From positions 1 to 46,667 of the forward strand of contig NZ_MWOK01000012.1 in NCBI RefSeq assembly GCF_012932145.1: a stretch of DNA of 46,667 bases, written 5' to 3'. Made by a program: the position numbers and the translations under genes. The notes beneath the pieces were generated by a model that was given only the letters and a program-made list of their open reading frames with translations, was not told where the DNA came from and made no database searches. Below are positions 33,066 to 41,004 of the stretch, in pieces (positions within the stretch are counted from its first letter, which is position 1; each line of letters opens with the position of its first letter). The stretch is from Acidovorax sp. SRB_14. Its GTDB lineage: Bacteria > Pseudomonadota > Gammaproteobacteria > Burkholderiales > Burkholderiaceae_C.

Positions 33066-33758
33066 CTAACGGGAGTCCAAGGTCAGGAAGCCGCGCGGCG
33101 TGGACAGCGCCGCACGGAGGCACGGCTGCGCGGCCGTGGTGGCGCTCAGCGCGCCCAGGCCGAGGGCGGCGCAGGCCTGTGCCAGCACCGGCGCCTGCGG
33201 GTGCTGCAGCTGCAGCGCCTGCAGTTGCACGCCGCTGGCGGGCAGGCTGTCGCAGGGGTGGCGCTCACCCCACTGGATCAGCGTGGGCAGGCAGCCGTCC
33301 AGCAGGCGCTGGCCATCGGGGCGCACCGTGATCTGCCACTGCAGCAGCCCGCCCGGTGTCGGGCGGCTGGCCGCAAGCACGGGACCCCGGTCCAGGCCCT
33401 GCGCGGCCAGCGCCGCGCGGCCGGCGGCCACATCGGGCACGGCGGCAACCCAGTGCACCAGGCGCGGCCCCTGCTGCGCGATCTGCGCCTGCAGGGTGGC
33501 GTCGTCCATGTCAAACCAGCGTCTATTGCTTGCTGGTATTACGCTAGCAGCTCCCGGATTGATAGCAATGATTTCAAGGTAGGCGCGCGGGTGTCGGGCG
33601 CTGGACACGTTGAGCAGCCGGTTGTGCGTGCCCATGAGCGGGTGCTCGCCGCCCGCCGCTGGCGTGGCGCCGAGCGTGCGCTCGCACCAAGCCACCCCCG
33701 AGGCCAGATCGGCGGCCAGCACCACCAGGTGGTCCACGCGGGGCGCCGGCGCTGTCAC
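33066..33758 (-). CDS. VOC/glyoxalase-like domain protein with a repeat-derived segment
   Basis: A 230-residue vicinal-oxygen-chelate-like protein. VDHLVVLAADLASGVAW and LMGTHNRLLNV form the first beta-alpha-beta-beta unit, and GPRLVHWVAAVPDV and GGLLQWQITVR the second. Residues about 64-80 (IAINPGAASVIPASNRR) are encoded by a copy of the dispersed repeat lying in frame. Function is unknown. The GTG start overlaps the phzF stop by 4 bp (GTGA). Confidence 0.82.
   Translation of the reverse strand: MTAPAPRVDHLVVLAADLASGVAWCERTLGATPAAGGEHPLMGTHNRLLNVSSARHPRAYLEIIAINPGAASVIPASNRRWFDMDDATLQAQIAQQGPRLVHWVAAVPDVAAGRAALAAQGLDRGPVLAASRPTPGGLLQWQITVRPDGQRLLDGCLPTLIQWGERHPCDSLPASGVQLQALQLQHPQAPVLAQACAALGLGALSATTAAQPCLRAALSTPRGFLTLDSR
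33517..33580 (-). repeat. Dispersed hairpin repeat inside the VOC gene, copy 7
   Basis: On the minus strand: ATTGCTATCAATCCGGGAGC, TGCTAGCGTAATACCAGCAA and GCAATAGACGC. GAGCTGCTAGCG...CCAGCAAGC is the core I associate with this family. The reading frame is kept and no stop codon is introduced. Confidence 0.65.
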
Positions 33759-34633
33759 AGCAGCACCTGGCCCGCCACGCAGGTGACCGAGTCGCCGCCG
33801 ATCCAGAGGTCGGCGCCGTCCTGTTGGACATGCACGCGCCCGGCGCGGCCCAGTGCCGTGCCCTGGCTGGCGATGTAGCGCGGGGGCGCCAGGCCGGCGC
33901 CGATGAGCCACTGCGCCAGCGCGGCGTTGAGGCTGCCGGTGACCGGGTCTTCGATCAGGCCGTCGTGGCCTGGAAAGAAGGCGCGCACCTCGAATGCGAT
34001 GCCTTGGGCGTCGCCCTGCGCGCGCCCCATGCCGGCCTGGCCGCGCGGCGCCACCACACCCACCTCGAGCCCGGCCAGCACGGCACCGTCGGGTTGCAGC
34101 GCCAGCACCTGCTCGGCCGAGCGCAGCAGCACGCCGCGCCAGTTCGGGCCGTTGTCGCACCAGGCGTGCGCCACGATGTCGCTGCGCGCCACGCCCAGGC
34201 CGCGCGCGATGAGCTGCACGTCCGCTTCGGGCAGCGGCCCGCTTTGGCGCAGCGGCGGCGCGGCAAAGGCCAGCCGAGCGCCCTCGCGGCGCAGCCGCAC
34301 CAGGCCCACGCCGCATTCCTGCACCACCTGGCCCGCTGTGCGCGGCTGGCCGCCGGCCTCCAGCCAGGCGTGGCAGCTGCCCAGCGTGGGGTGGCCGGCA
34401 AAGGGCAGCTCGCGGCCCGGGCAGAAGATGCGCACGCGGTAGTCGGCGCCGTCCGCGCGGCCCGCCTCGGTGGGCGGCAGCAGGAAGGTGGCTTCCGACA
34501 GGTTCGTCCAGTCCGTGAACTGCTGCATGGCCTCGGTACTGAGGCCAGTGCCGTCGAGCACCACGGCCAGCGGGTTGCCCCGGTAGGCGTGGGCGGTGAA
34601 GACGTCAACCTGCTTGAAGGGACGGTGGTGCAT
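33755..34633 (-). CDS. PhzF family epimerase/isomerase
   Basis: A 292-residue protein of the diaminopimelate-epimerase-like fold. FKQVDVFTAHAYRGNPLAVV is the N-terminal signature, with NLSEATFLLPP carrying the conserved Glu and GRELPFAGHPTLGSCHA and GLIEDPVTGSLNAALA the two half-sites. PhzF itself isomerises a phenazine precursor, but most family members have unknown substrates. No phenazine genes are nearby. It lies 20 bp after the GST gene. Confidence 0.92.
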   Translation of the reverse strand: MHHRPFKQVDVFTAHAYRGNPLAVVLDGTGLSTEAMQQFTDWTNLSEATFLLPPTEAGRADGADYRVRIFCPGRELPFAGHPTLGSCHAWLEAGGQPRTAGQVVQECGVGLVRLRREGARLAFAAPPLRQSGPLPEADVQLIARGLGVARSDIVAHAWCDNGPNWRGVLLRSAEQVLALQPDGAVLAGLEVGVVAPRGQAGMGRAQGDAQGIAFEVRAFFPGHDGLIEDPVTGSLNAALAQWLIGAGLAPPRYIASQGTALGRAGRVHVQQDGADLWIGGDSVTCVAGQVLL

Positions 34634-34653
34634 GGCGGGCCTTGGGAGTGACG

Positions 34654-35292
34654 TCAGGACAGGGGCTGGTCGAGCACGCCGCACGCGCCCGAACGTGTCT
34701 GCAGGCTCTGGAACCAGCGCTCCAGGTGCGGCCAGGCGGGACGCTCCTGGGGCAGGCCGAACCAGCGGTGCACCTCGCAGCCCAAAGGAATGTCGGCCAT
34801 GGTGAAGTGCTCGCCCGCCACGTAGGGCTGGCGCGCCAGGTGGGCGTCGAGCAGGGCCATGAGCGGCTCGGTGGCGGCCACCGATTGCGCGATGAGCGCC
34901 GCATCGCGCTCGGCGGCCGGCGTGCGGATCCACTGCATGAACGCCTGGCGGCCGGCCGGGTTCAGGGCCGTTTGCTGCCAGTCCATCCACTGCTCGGCGG
35001 CAAAGCGCGCGGGCAGGGCTTCGGGGTAGAGCCGGCCCAGCGCGTGCCGCGCGCAGAGGTAGCGCACGATGGTGTTCGACTCCCACAGCACCACCGGGCC
35101 CCCGTCGCTCTCATCCTCGATCAGCGGCACCAGGCCGTTGGGGTTGAGGCCGAGGTAGTGCGGCTCGCGCACGATGCCGAACTGCCCGCCCGCGTCGGTG
35201 CGCTGCAGCGCCAGGCCGAGTTCCTGCGCGGTCCAGACGACCTTGCGCACGTTGACCGAGGACAAGCGTCCCCACAGCCGCAGCAGGCTCAT
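34654..35292 (-). CDS. Glutathione S-transferase
   Basis: A 212-residue cytosolic GST. The thioredoxin-fold N-terminal domain begins LRLWGRLSSVNVRKVVW, with a Ser/Asn active-site environment as in beta or theta-like classes; GLVPLIEDES is the cis-Pro loop and WESNTIVRYLC the gamma-glutamyl contact. The helical C-terminal domain has the N-capping motif FTMADIPLG. The start overlaps the aminotransferase stop by 4 bp (ATGA). Confidence 0.93.
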   Translation of the reverse strand: MSLLRLWGRLSSVNVRKVVWTAQELGLALQRTDAGGQFGIVREPHYLGLNPNGLVPLIEDESDGGPVVLWESNTIVRYLCARHALGRLYPEALPARFAAEQWMDWQQTALNPAGRQAFMQWIRTPAAERDAALIAQSVAATEPLMALLDAHLARQPYVAGEHFTMADIPLGCEVHRWFGLPQERPAWPHLERWFQSLQTRSGACGVLDQPLS

Positions 35293-36476
35293 GCAGCGCC
35301 TTGGTGGGCGCGGATGGCGGCGGCCAGCGCGGCGATGGCGGTGTCGATCTCGTCGCTGGACACGGTGACATACGACAGGCGCAGCGTGCGCGTGTCGGCT
35401 TCGGTGGCGTAGAACGGCGCGCCGGGCACAAAGGCCACGTTGCGTTCTACGGCGGCGGGCAGCAGCTCCTGGGCGTTCACGCCCTGCGGCAGGCGCACCC
35501 ACAGGAACATGCCGCCGGCCGGGCGCGTCCAGCGCACATCCAGGCCCGCCATCTCGCGCTCCAGTGCGGCGAGCATGGTGTCGCGCTGCTGCTTGTAGAG
35601 CGCGCGGATGGTGGGCACATGGCGCTCGAGGAAGCCGTTCTTGATCACCTCGGCCACCACGCGCTGGTTGAAGCCCGGCGTGTGCAGGTCGGCGGCCTGC
35701 TTGGCCTGCAGCAGCTTGGGGTAGACGGCCTTGGGCGCGACGATGAAGCCGATGCGCAATCCTGGTGCCAGCACCTTGGAGAACGAGCCCATGTAGATGC
35801 AGCCGTCGGGGTTGCGCGCGGTCAGGGGCGCGGGCGGGGCTTCGCCAAACCACAGCTCGCCGTAGGGGTTGTCCTCGATCAGCGGAATGCCCAGCTCCGC
35901 GGCCTTGGCCACCAGCGCCGCGCGGCGCGCCTCGGTCATGGTGCGGCCCGTGGGGTTCTGGAAGTTGGGCAGCACATAGGCCAGGCGGGCTTTGCCTTGG
36001 CCGGTGCCGGCCTTGGCGGCAAAGTCGTCGACCAGGATGCCGTCGTCGTCGCTGGCCACGCCCACGGCGATCGGCTCCTGCGGCGCGAAGGCCTGCAGCG
36101 CGCCCAGGTAGGTGGGCGTTTCGACCAGCATGCGGCTGTCCTTGTCGAGGAAGACCTTGCCGATCAGGTCCAGCGCCTGCTGCGAGCCGGTGGTGATCAG
36201 CACCTGCTCGGGGTCCACGGCCCACGGCAGCATGTCGGCCACGGCCTGGCGCAGGGGGGCATAGCCTTCGCTCGTGGCGTACTGGAGCGCGGCGGCGCCG
36301 TCGCGCGCCATGACGGTGTTGCAGGCCTGCGTGAAGGCGTCGAGGGGAAAGGTTTGCGGCGCGGGCAGGCCGCCGGCCAGGCTGATGATGCCGGGCTTGT
36401 CGGTCAGCTTGAGGATCTCGCGGATCGCGGAAGGGTTCATCTTGGCGGCACGCGCCGCCAGGGTCCAGTTCGTCAT
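35289..36476 (-). CDS. PLP-dependent aminotransferase (class I/II, 2-aminoadipate-type)
   Basis: A 395-residue fold-type I aminotransferase. ISLAGGLPAPQTFP at the N-terminus, the cofactor motif ITTGSQQALDL, PNFQNPTGRTM, IEDNPYGEL and the Schiff-base Lys in YMGSFSKVLAPGLRIGF are all present. The subgroup resembles LysN and other broad-range aminotransferases. The ATG at 36476 has GGAG upstream. It sits between two exporter genes and downstream enzymes of amino-acid metabolism. Confidence 0.93.
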   Translation of the reverse strand: MTNWTLAARAAKMNPSAIREILKLTDKPGIISLAGGLPAPQTFPLDAFTQACNTVMARDGAAALQYATSEGYAPLRQAVADMLPWAVDPEQVLITTGSQQALDLIGKVFLDKDSRMLVETPTYLGALQAFAPQEPIAVGVASDDDGILVDDFAAKAGTGQGKARLAYVLPNFQNPTGRTMTEARRAALVAKAAELGIPLIEDNPYGELWFGEAPPAPLTARNPDGCIYMGSFSKVLAPGLRIGFIVAPKAVYPKLLQAKQAADLHTPGFNQRVVAEVIKNGFLERHVPTIRALYKQQRDTMLAALEREMAGLDVRWTRPAGGMFLWVRLPQGVNAQELLPAAVERNVAFVPGAPFYATEADTRTLRLSYVTVSSDEIDTAIAALAAAIRAHQGAA

Positions 36477-36550
36477 GCCAATTGCACTCCAGGGTGGGGC
36501 GCCGGAACGTCCGGCGCGGAAAATGTCAAAGTCGACCATTGTGCGACGCG

Positions 36551-37483
36551 CTAGGGCGCGGCGGGGCGCACCGGCATGCGCCGGCCCACCAGCACTGTGG
36601 CCATCACCGCCAGGCCAAAGCCCACGCTGACCGCGTCGAGCCGCTCGCCCAGCAGCGGCACGGCCGCCAGCATGCCCAGGAACGGCTGCACCAGCTGCAC
36701 CTGGCTCACGCGCACCGTGCCGCCCAGCGCCAGGCCCCGGTACCAGGCAAAAAAGCCCAGCCACATCGAAAACACCGAGACATACGCCAGCGCCGTCCAG
36801 GCGCTCGCCGGCACCGGGGCTGCGGGCCACGACAGCGCCGCCAGCGGCAGCGTGAGCGGCAGCGACAGCACCAGCGCCCAGCAGATCACGGCGTCGGCGC
36901 GCAGGTGCTGTGACAGCCGCGCGCCATAGGCATAGCCGACCGCGGCGCACAGCATGGCGGCCAGCAGCAGCAGGTCGGCCGGGTGCAGCGCAATGCCCGA
37001 CGCGCCCGAGCGCAGCACCGCGAACGCCACCACCAGCGCCGTGCCCAGCAGCGCGCAGGCCCAGAACGCACGCGACGGGCGCTGGCGGTGCAGCAGCGCG
37101 CCCACGGCGGCCGTGGCCAGCGGCAGCACGCCGACGATCACGCTGGCGTGCACCGCGCCCACGTAGCGCATGGCGACGGAGGTCAGCAGCGGAAAGCCAA
37201 ATACCACCCCCAGCGCCGTGAGCGCCAGTGGCCCCCAGTCGCGCCGCTGCGGCCAGGGCGCGCGCAGCACCCACAGCAGCACGGCCGACAGCGCGCCCGC
37301 CACCACGGCACGTGCCATGGCCACGAACACGCCCGACATCAGCGGCGCCTCGGGCGTGCCCACGGCCAGCCGCGTCATCGGCAGCGTGAGCGCAAAAATC
37401 GCCACGCCCAGCAGGCCCAGGGCCAGGCCGCGCGCCTCGGCGGACTGCGGCGCCGGAGCGCGGACGGAAAGCGGGGTGCCCAT
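36551..37483 (-). CDS. EamA/DMT family transporter
   Basis: A 310-residue inner-membrane protein with ten predicted hydrophobic segments in two EamA repeats (LALGLLGVAIFALTLPMTRLA starts the first, DLLLLAAMLCAAVGYAYGA the second). The repeat signature appears in QLVQPFLGMLAAVPLLGE. Such proteins often export amino acids or metabolites. The position beside a LysE exporter and an aminotransferase supports that role here. Confidence 0.92.
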   Translation of the reverse strand: MGTPLSVRAPAPQSAEARGLALGLLGVAIFALTLPMTRLAVGTPEAPLMSGVFVAMARAVVAGALSAVLLWVLRAPWPQRRDWGPLALTALGVVFGFPLLTSVAMRYVGAVHASVIVGVLPLATAAVGALLHRQRPSRAFWACALLGTALVVAFAVLRSGASGIALHPADLLLLAAMLCAAVGYAYGARLSQHLRADAVICWALVLSLPLTLPLAALSWPAAPVPASAWTALAYVSVFSMWLGFFAWYRGLALGGTVRVSQVQLVQPFLGMLAAVPLLGERLDAVSVGFGLAVMATVLVGRRMPVRPAAP

Positions 37484-37520
37484 GGGTGCCTTCGCGTGGT
37501 GGGGGGAAGCGGCGGCGCGC

Positions 37521-38120
37521 TCAGGCGCTGGCCATCCAGGCGGCTGTGAGTGCCAGCACCAGCGCCATCGCGCGGTTGAACCACAGCAGGCGCGCGCCCT
37601 GAGCCAGCCACTGGCGCAGCAGCGCGCCCGTGGTGGCATAGGCCAGGTTGCTGGTGAATGCGAACACCAGCATCACGGGCAGCACCACGGCCAGGCGCTG
37701 CAGGCTGTCTTCGCGCCCGGCCACCCAGCCCGCGACGATGGTCAGCGCCAGCAGCCAGGCCTTGATGTTGACGAACTGCAGCGCCGCGCCCTGCCAGAAG
37801 CCCACGTTCAGGCGCGTGGCGTCGGCCTCGCTCAGGCTGCCGCTGCGGCTGAGCTTCCAGGCCAGCCACAGCAGGTAGCCGATGCCCACCGCCTTGATGC
37901 CCCAGCGCAGCGCAGGCACCGCCACCACCACCGCGCCGATGCCGCCAGCGCACAGCAGCAGCAGCGCCGTCCAGCCCACCGGCACGGCGCAGACAAAGCG
38001 CATCGCCGGACGCAGGCCGCGGTTGGCCGCCATGGCGGTCGACAGCGTGGTGTTGGGGCCGGGCGTGAAGCTCATGGCGGTGGCCAGCGCCAGCAAGGCG
38101 GTGAATTCGACAAAGGGCAT
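37521..38120 (-). CDS. LysE family amino-acid exporter
   Basis: A 199-residue inner-membrane protein with about six hydrophobic segments. SFTPGPNTTLSTAMAANRGL is the LysE/RhtB signature, and FWQGAALQFVNIKAWLLAL the second conserved block. The ATG at 38120 is preferred; an in-frame TTG at 38135 would add five residues. It is the first gene of the leftward unit, divergent from the MocR regulator gene. Confidence 0.92.
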   Translation of the reverse strand: MPFVEFTALLALATAMSFTPGPNTTLSTAMAANRGLRPAMRFVCAVPVGWTALLLLCAGGIGAVVVAVPALRWGIKAVGIGYLLWLAWKLSRSGSLSEADATRLNVGFWQGAALQFVNIKAWLLALTIVAGWVAGREDSLQRLAVVLPVMLVFAFTSNLAYATTGALLRQWLAQGARLLWFNRAMALVLALTAAWMASA

Positions 38121-38179
38121 TGGGGGGCAGTGCAAAGGAAGAAATGCCCAACCACTGTAGGATTGATTCCGCTACAGTG

Positions 38180-38218
38180 CCAATACAGTTTTTCTGACAA
38201 TAGCATGAACTGTGTTGG
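38180..38218. promoter_or_regulatory. Putative MocR operator in the lysE-mocR divergent region
   Basis: CCAATACAGTT (38180-38190) and AACTGTGTTGG (38208-38218) are an 11-bp inverted repeat with one mismatch and a 17-nt spacer. A further ACAGT lies at 38174-38178, giving a direct repeat of the left arm. MocR regulators typically bind such direct or inverted pairs. Confidence 0.6.
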
Positions 38219-38277
38219 TGTGCGCATCGGCACAGTCCCGCCACCTCCTCCCCACAGACGCCCACGTTGTGCCCGCC

Positions 38278-39741
38278 ATGCTGACCCGTACCGCCCACCG
38301 CACCCTGACCGAGCAACTGGCCGAGCGCTTTGCCGAGCGCATCCGTGCGCGCCTGCTGCCCGCGGGCGCGCGCCTGCCGTCGGTGCGCGAATGCGCGCGC
38401 CAGCAGGGCGTGAGCCCCTATACGGTGGTCGCTGCCTACGACCAGCTGCTGGCGCAGGGCCTGGTCGAGGCGCGCCGCCAGCGCGGCTTCTATGTGCGCG
38501 ATTTGACGCAAAAAGCGCCTTCAGCCCTTGCTGGACAAGCGTTGATAGCTATCGAAAGCGCAGCAGTCGAAGGCCTGGCCGCGCCCGCCCCCGTGGGCGC
38601 GCGCACGCTGGGCGCTCCCATCGACGCGGCGGCGCTGATCCGCGGCATGTTCCAGCCCGACTCGGGCAAGCCCCAGCCCGGCGCCGGCGTGTTTCCGCCG
38701 CTGTGGCTGGAAGAGGCGCGCTTCATGCCGGCGGCGGTGCGCAAGGTCGCGGCCAGCCGCGCACTGCACGACGGCTCGCTGAGCTACGGCGAGCCGCTGG
38801 GCGACCCCGACCTGCGCCATGTGCTGGCGCGCCGCCTGGCCGAGCTGAACCTGCCCGCGCGGCCCGCGCAGATCATGACCACGGTGGGCGCCACGCACGC
38901 GCTCGACATCGTCAGCCGCACCCTGCTCAAGGCGGGCGACCCGGTGATGGTCGAAGAGCCGGGCTGGTCGGTCGAGTTCGCGCGCCTGGCGGCCCTGGGC
39001 ATGCGCGTGCTGCCCGTGCCGCGCCGCGCCGAGGGGCCGGACCTGGCGGTGATGGCGCGCTACTGCGAGGTGCACGCGCCCAAGCTGTTCGTCAGCGTCA
39101 GCGTGCTGCACAACCCCACCGGCCACTGCCTCACGCCGGGCAGCGCGCACCAGGTGCTGCGGCTGGCCGAGCAGCACGGCTTCTACATCGCCGAAGACGA
39201 TACCTACAGCCACCTCGCGCCCGACCATGCCACGCGCCTGTCGGTGCTCGACGGCCTGCGCCGCACCATTTATGTCAGCGGCTTTTCCAAGATCCTGGCG
39301 CCCAACTGGCGCGTGGGCTACCTGGCCGCGCCGCCGGCGCTGGTCGAACGCCTGCTCGACACCAAGCTGCTGTCGACGTTGACCACGCCGTCGCTGCTCG
39401 AGAAGGCGCTGGCCCTGTGCATCGACCAGGGCCAGCTGCGCCGCCACGCCGAGCGCATGCGCCTGCGCCTGGCCCAGACGCGCGCGCGCAGCGTGCAGCT
39501 GGCGCTGGAGTCCGGCTGCCGCTTCGCCGCCGAGCCGGCGGGCATGTTCGGCTGGGTGGACACGGGCGTGGACACCGACATGCTGGCCCAGCGCATGCTC
39601 GACGAGGGCTATTTGCTCGCGCCCGGCGCGCTGTTCCATGCCAGCCGCCAGCCCTGCACGCTGATGCGCATCAACTTCACGACCACGCAGGACGCGGCGT
39701 TCTGGCGTGTGTTCCAGCGCGTGGTGGCGCAGAACCGTTAG
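38278..39741 (+). CDS. MocR-type (GntR-aminotransferase) transcriptional regulator
   Basis: A 487-residue fusion. Residues 1-75 are a GntR winged helix (LTEQLAERFAERI, LPSVRECARQQGVSPYTVV). Residues about 110-487 are a fold-type I aminotransferase-like domain with the PLP motifs VLHNPTGHCLTP, IAEDDTYSHL and the Lys in YVSGFSKILAPNWRVGY. The linker (about residues 78-94, QKAPSALAGQALIAIES) is encoded by a dispersed repeat. The ATG at 38278 gives the usual N-terminus. It probably controls the divergent lysE operon with PLP or an amino-acid aldimine as the signal (inference). Confidence 0.93.
   Translation: MLTRTAHRTLTEQLAERFAERIRARLLPAGARLPSVRECARQQGVSPYTVVAAYDQLLAQGLVEARRQRGFYVRDLTQKAPSALAGQALIAIESAAVEGLAAPAPVGARTLGAPIDAAALIRGMFQPDSGKPQPGAGVFPPLWLEEARFMPAAVRKVAASRALHDGSLSYGEPLGDPDLRHVLARRLAELNLPARPAQIMTTVGATHALDIVSRTLLKAGDPVMVEEPGWSVEFARLAALGMRVLPVPRRAEGPDLAVMARYCEVHAPKLFVSVSVLHNPTGHCLTPGSAHQVLRLAEQHGFYIAEDDTYSHLAPDHATRLSVLDGLRRTIYVSGFSKILAPNWRVGYLAAPPALVERLLDTKLLSTLTTPSLLEKALALCIDQGQLRRHAERMRLRLAQTRARSVQLALESGCRFAAEPAGMFGWVDTGVDTDMLAQRMLDEGYLLAPGALFHASRQPCTLMRINFTTTQDAAFWRVFQRVVAQNR
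38511..38562 (+). repeat. Dispersed hairpin repeat inside the MocR linker, copy 8
   Basis: GCAAAAAGCGCCTTCAGCCC, TTGCTGGACAAGCGTTGATA and GCTATCGAAAGC. The CTTGCTGGACAAGCG core and GATAGCTATC end match the family well. It is in frame and codes for the interdomain linker. Confidence 0.75.
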
Positions 39742-39780
39742 CTCGTGGGGGCACTGCGGGCTGCGCCGCCGCCCGGCGTG

Positions 39781-40983
39781 TCAGGGGGCGGGCGGCGCCG
39801 CTTCGAGGCTGGCGAGCGTGCGCAGCAGGGCGCGGTTGACGTCTTCGAGCGCCAGGCCGTGCGCCTTGCCCAGCTGGCGCACCACGCCCGCGTCGCCGCC
39901 TTCGAGCGCGCGGGCCATGGCCAGGCTGGGCGCGTAGGGGCCGGTCTGCAGCACCGCCGCGTCGTAGATGCGCTCGGACAGCGGCACACGCCGCAGCACG
40001 CTGCCCAGCGGCTCGCGCAGCAGTTCGCCGAGCTGCGAGAACAGGGCGCACAGATAGACCTCGCGGCGCAGCGCGGTCTCCAGGCCCGCGTCGATCAGGC
40101 GCTCGGTGAGCCGGGCCCGCACGACCATGGCCGCGCGCACCGGCTGCAGGTCGGGCTCGGCGCTGGCGTGCGGCAGCTGGTCGGACAGCCAGCGCGAGAG
40201 CGATCCGTAGCCCATCATGACCAGGCCCCGGCGCAGCGAGTCGATGCCGGTGCGCAGGCCCAGGGCGGCCGAGTTGGTGTAGACCATGAAGCGGTAGGCC
40301 AGCAGCGGGTCTTCGCCCAGGATGTCTTCGAACACTTCGAGCGACTGCTCGGCGTCGATCGCCTTCATGAGCTTTTGCACGGTGGCGCGGGCCGGTTGCA
40401 GCGGCTGGTGGCGCAGGCTGTGCAGCACGTCTTCCTGCGGCCAGCCCAGCACGGCCTGGGCCTGGCCACGGTCCAGGCACAGCGCCACCAGCGCGCGGCT
40501 GGCAAGGCCTTCGACCATTTGCCCGGCCAGCAGCGTGCCCGCCGCGGCGCCTGCCTGCAGCGCCCGCACGGCGGTCTCGGGCGAGAGGCCCAGCAGGCGT
40601 GTGTCAAAGCAGCGCGCCAGCGGGGGCTCGGGCGGCTGCCCGGCGTCGCCGCGCCACACCAACTGCAGGCCGCGCGCGTGGGCCGCCTGCACCTGCTGGC
40701 AGATCGCCGAGTCGCCGAGCCAGGCCCCCGGCACGGCCACCGCCGGCGAGCCGGGCGGAGCATGCGCGAGCAGGTCGCACAGCAGTTGGCGCGTTTGTGG
40801 CGCCAGCAGCAGCGGCGGCGAATGCGCGGCCCACAGCTCGTGCAGCGTGCGCAGCAGGTGCGGCGCATCGACCGCCAGCGCCGCGTCGGCCGCGTGCACG
40901 GACAGCTCCACGCCCGCCAGCGTGCGCGTGGGGCCCCACAGAGGGCGGTAGCCCAGAACCAGCTGGCTGAGAACGGATTGCAT
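39781..40983 (-). CDS. HDOD domain signalling protein
   Basis: A 400-residue protein. The C-terminal half (about residues 200-390) is an HDOD domain, a catalytically inactive HD-like helical fold (LMKAIDAEQSLEVFEDILGE, LLAYRFMVYTNSAALGL, RRGLVMMGYGSLSRWL). The N-terminal half resembles a degenerate EAL-type domain, as in YuxH-like proteins, and lacks the catalytic EAL motif. It is 21 bp after flgL on the same strand, suggesting a role in flagellar or c-di-GMP-linked signalling (inference). Confidence 0.85.
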   Translation of the reverse strand: MQSVLSQLVLGYRPLWGPTRTLAGVELSVHAADAALAVDAPHLLRTLHELWAAHSPPLLLAPQTRQLLCDLLAHAPPGSPAVAVPGAWLGDSAICQQVQAAHARGLQLVWRGDAGQPPEPPLARCFDTRLLGLSPETAVRALQAGAAAGTLLAGQMVEGLASRALVALCLDRGQAQAVLGWPQEDVLHSLRHQPLQPARATVQKLMKAIDAEQSLEVFEDILGEDPLLAYRFMVYTNSAALGLRTGIDSLRRGLVMMGYGSLSRWLSDQLPHASAEPDLQPVRAAMVVRARLTERLIDAGLETALRREVYLCALFSQLGELLREPLGSVLRRVPLSERIYDAAVLQTGPYAPSLAMARALEGGDAGVVRQLGKAHGLALEDVNRALLRTLASLEAAPPAP

Positions 40984-41004
40984 GAGCGAAAAAAGGCCCT
41001 GGCG

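Noticed and set aside
33755-34633. Phenazine biosynthesis cluster signalled by phzF
   Set aside because: No other phenazine genes are present and PhzF-like proteins are widespread with other roles.
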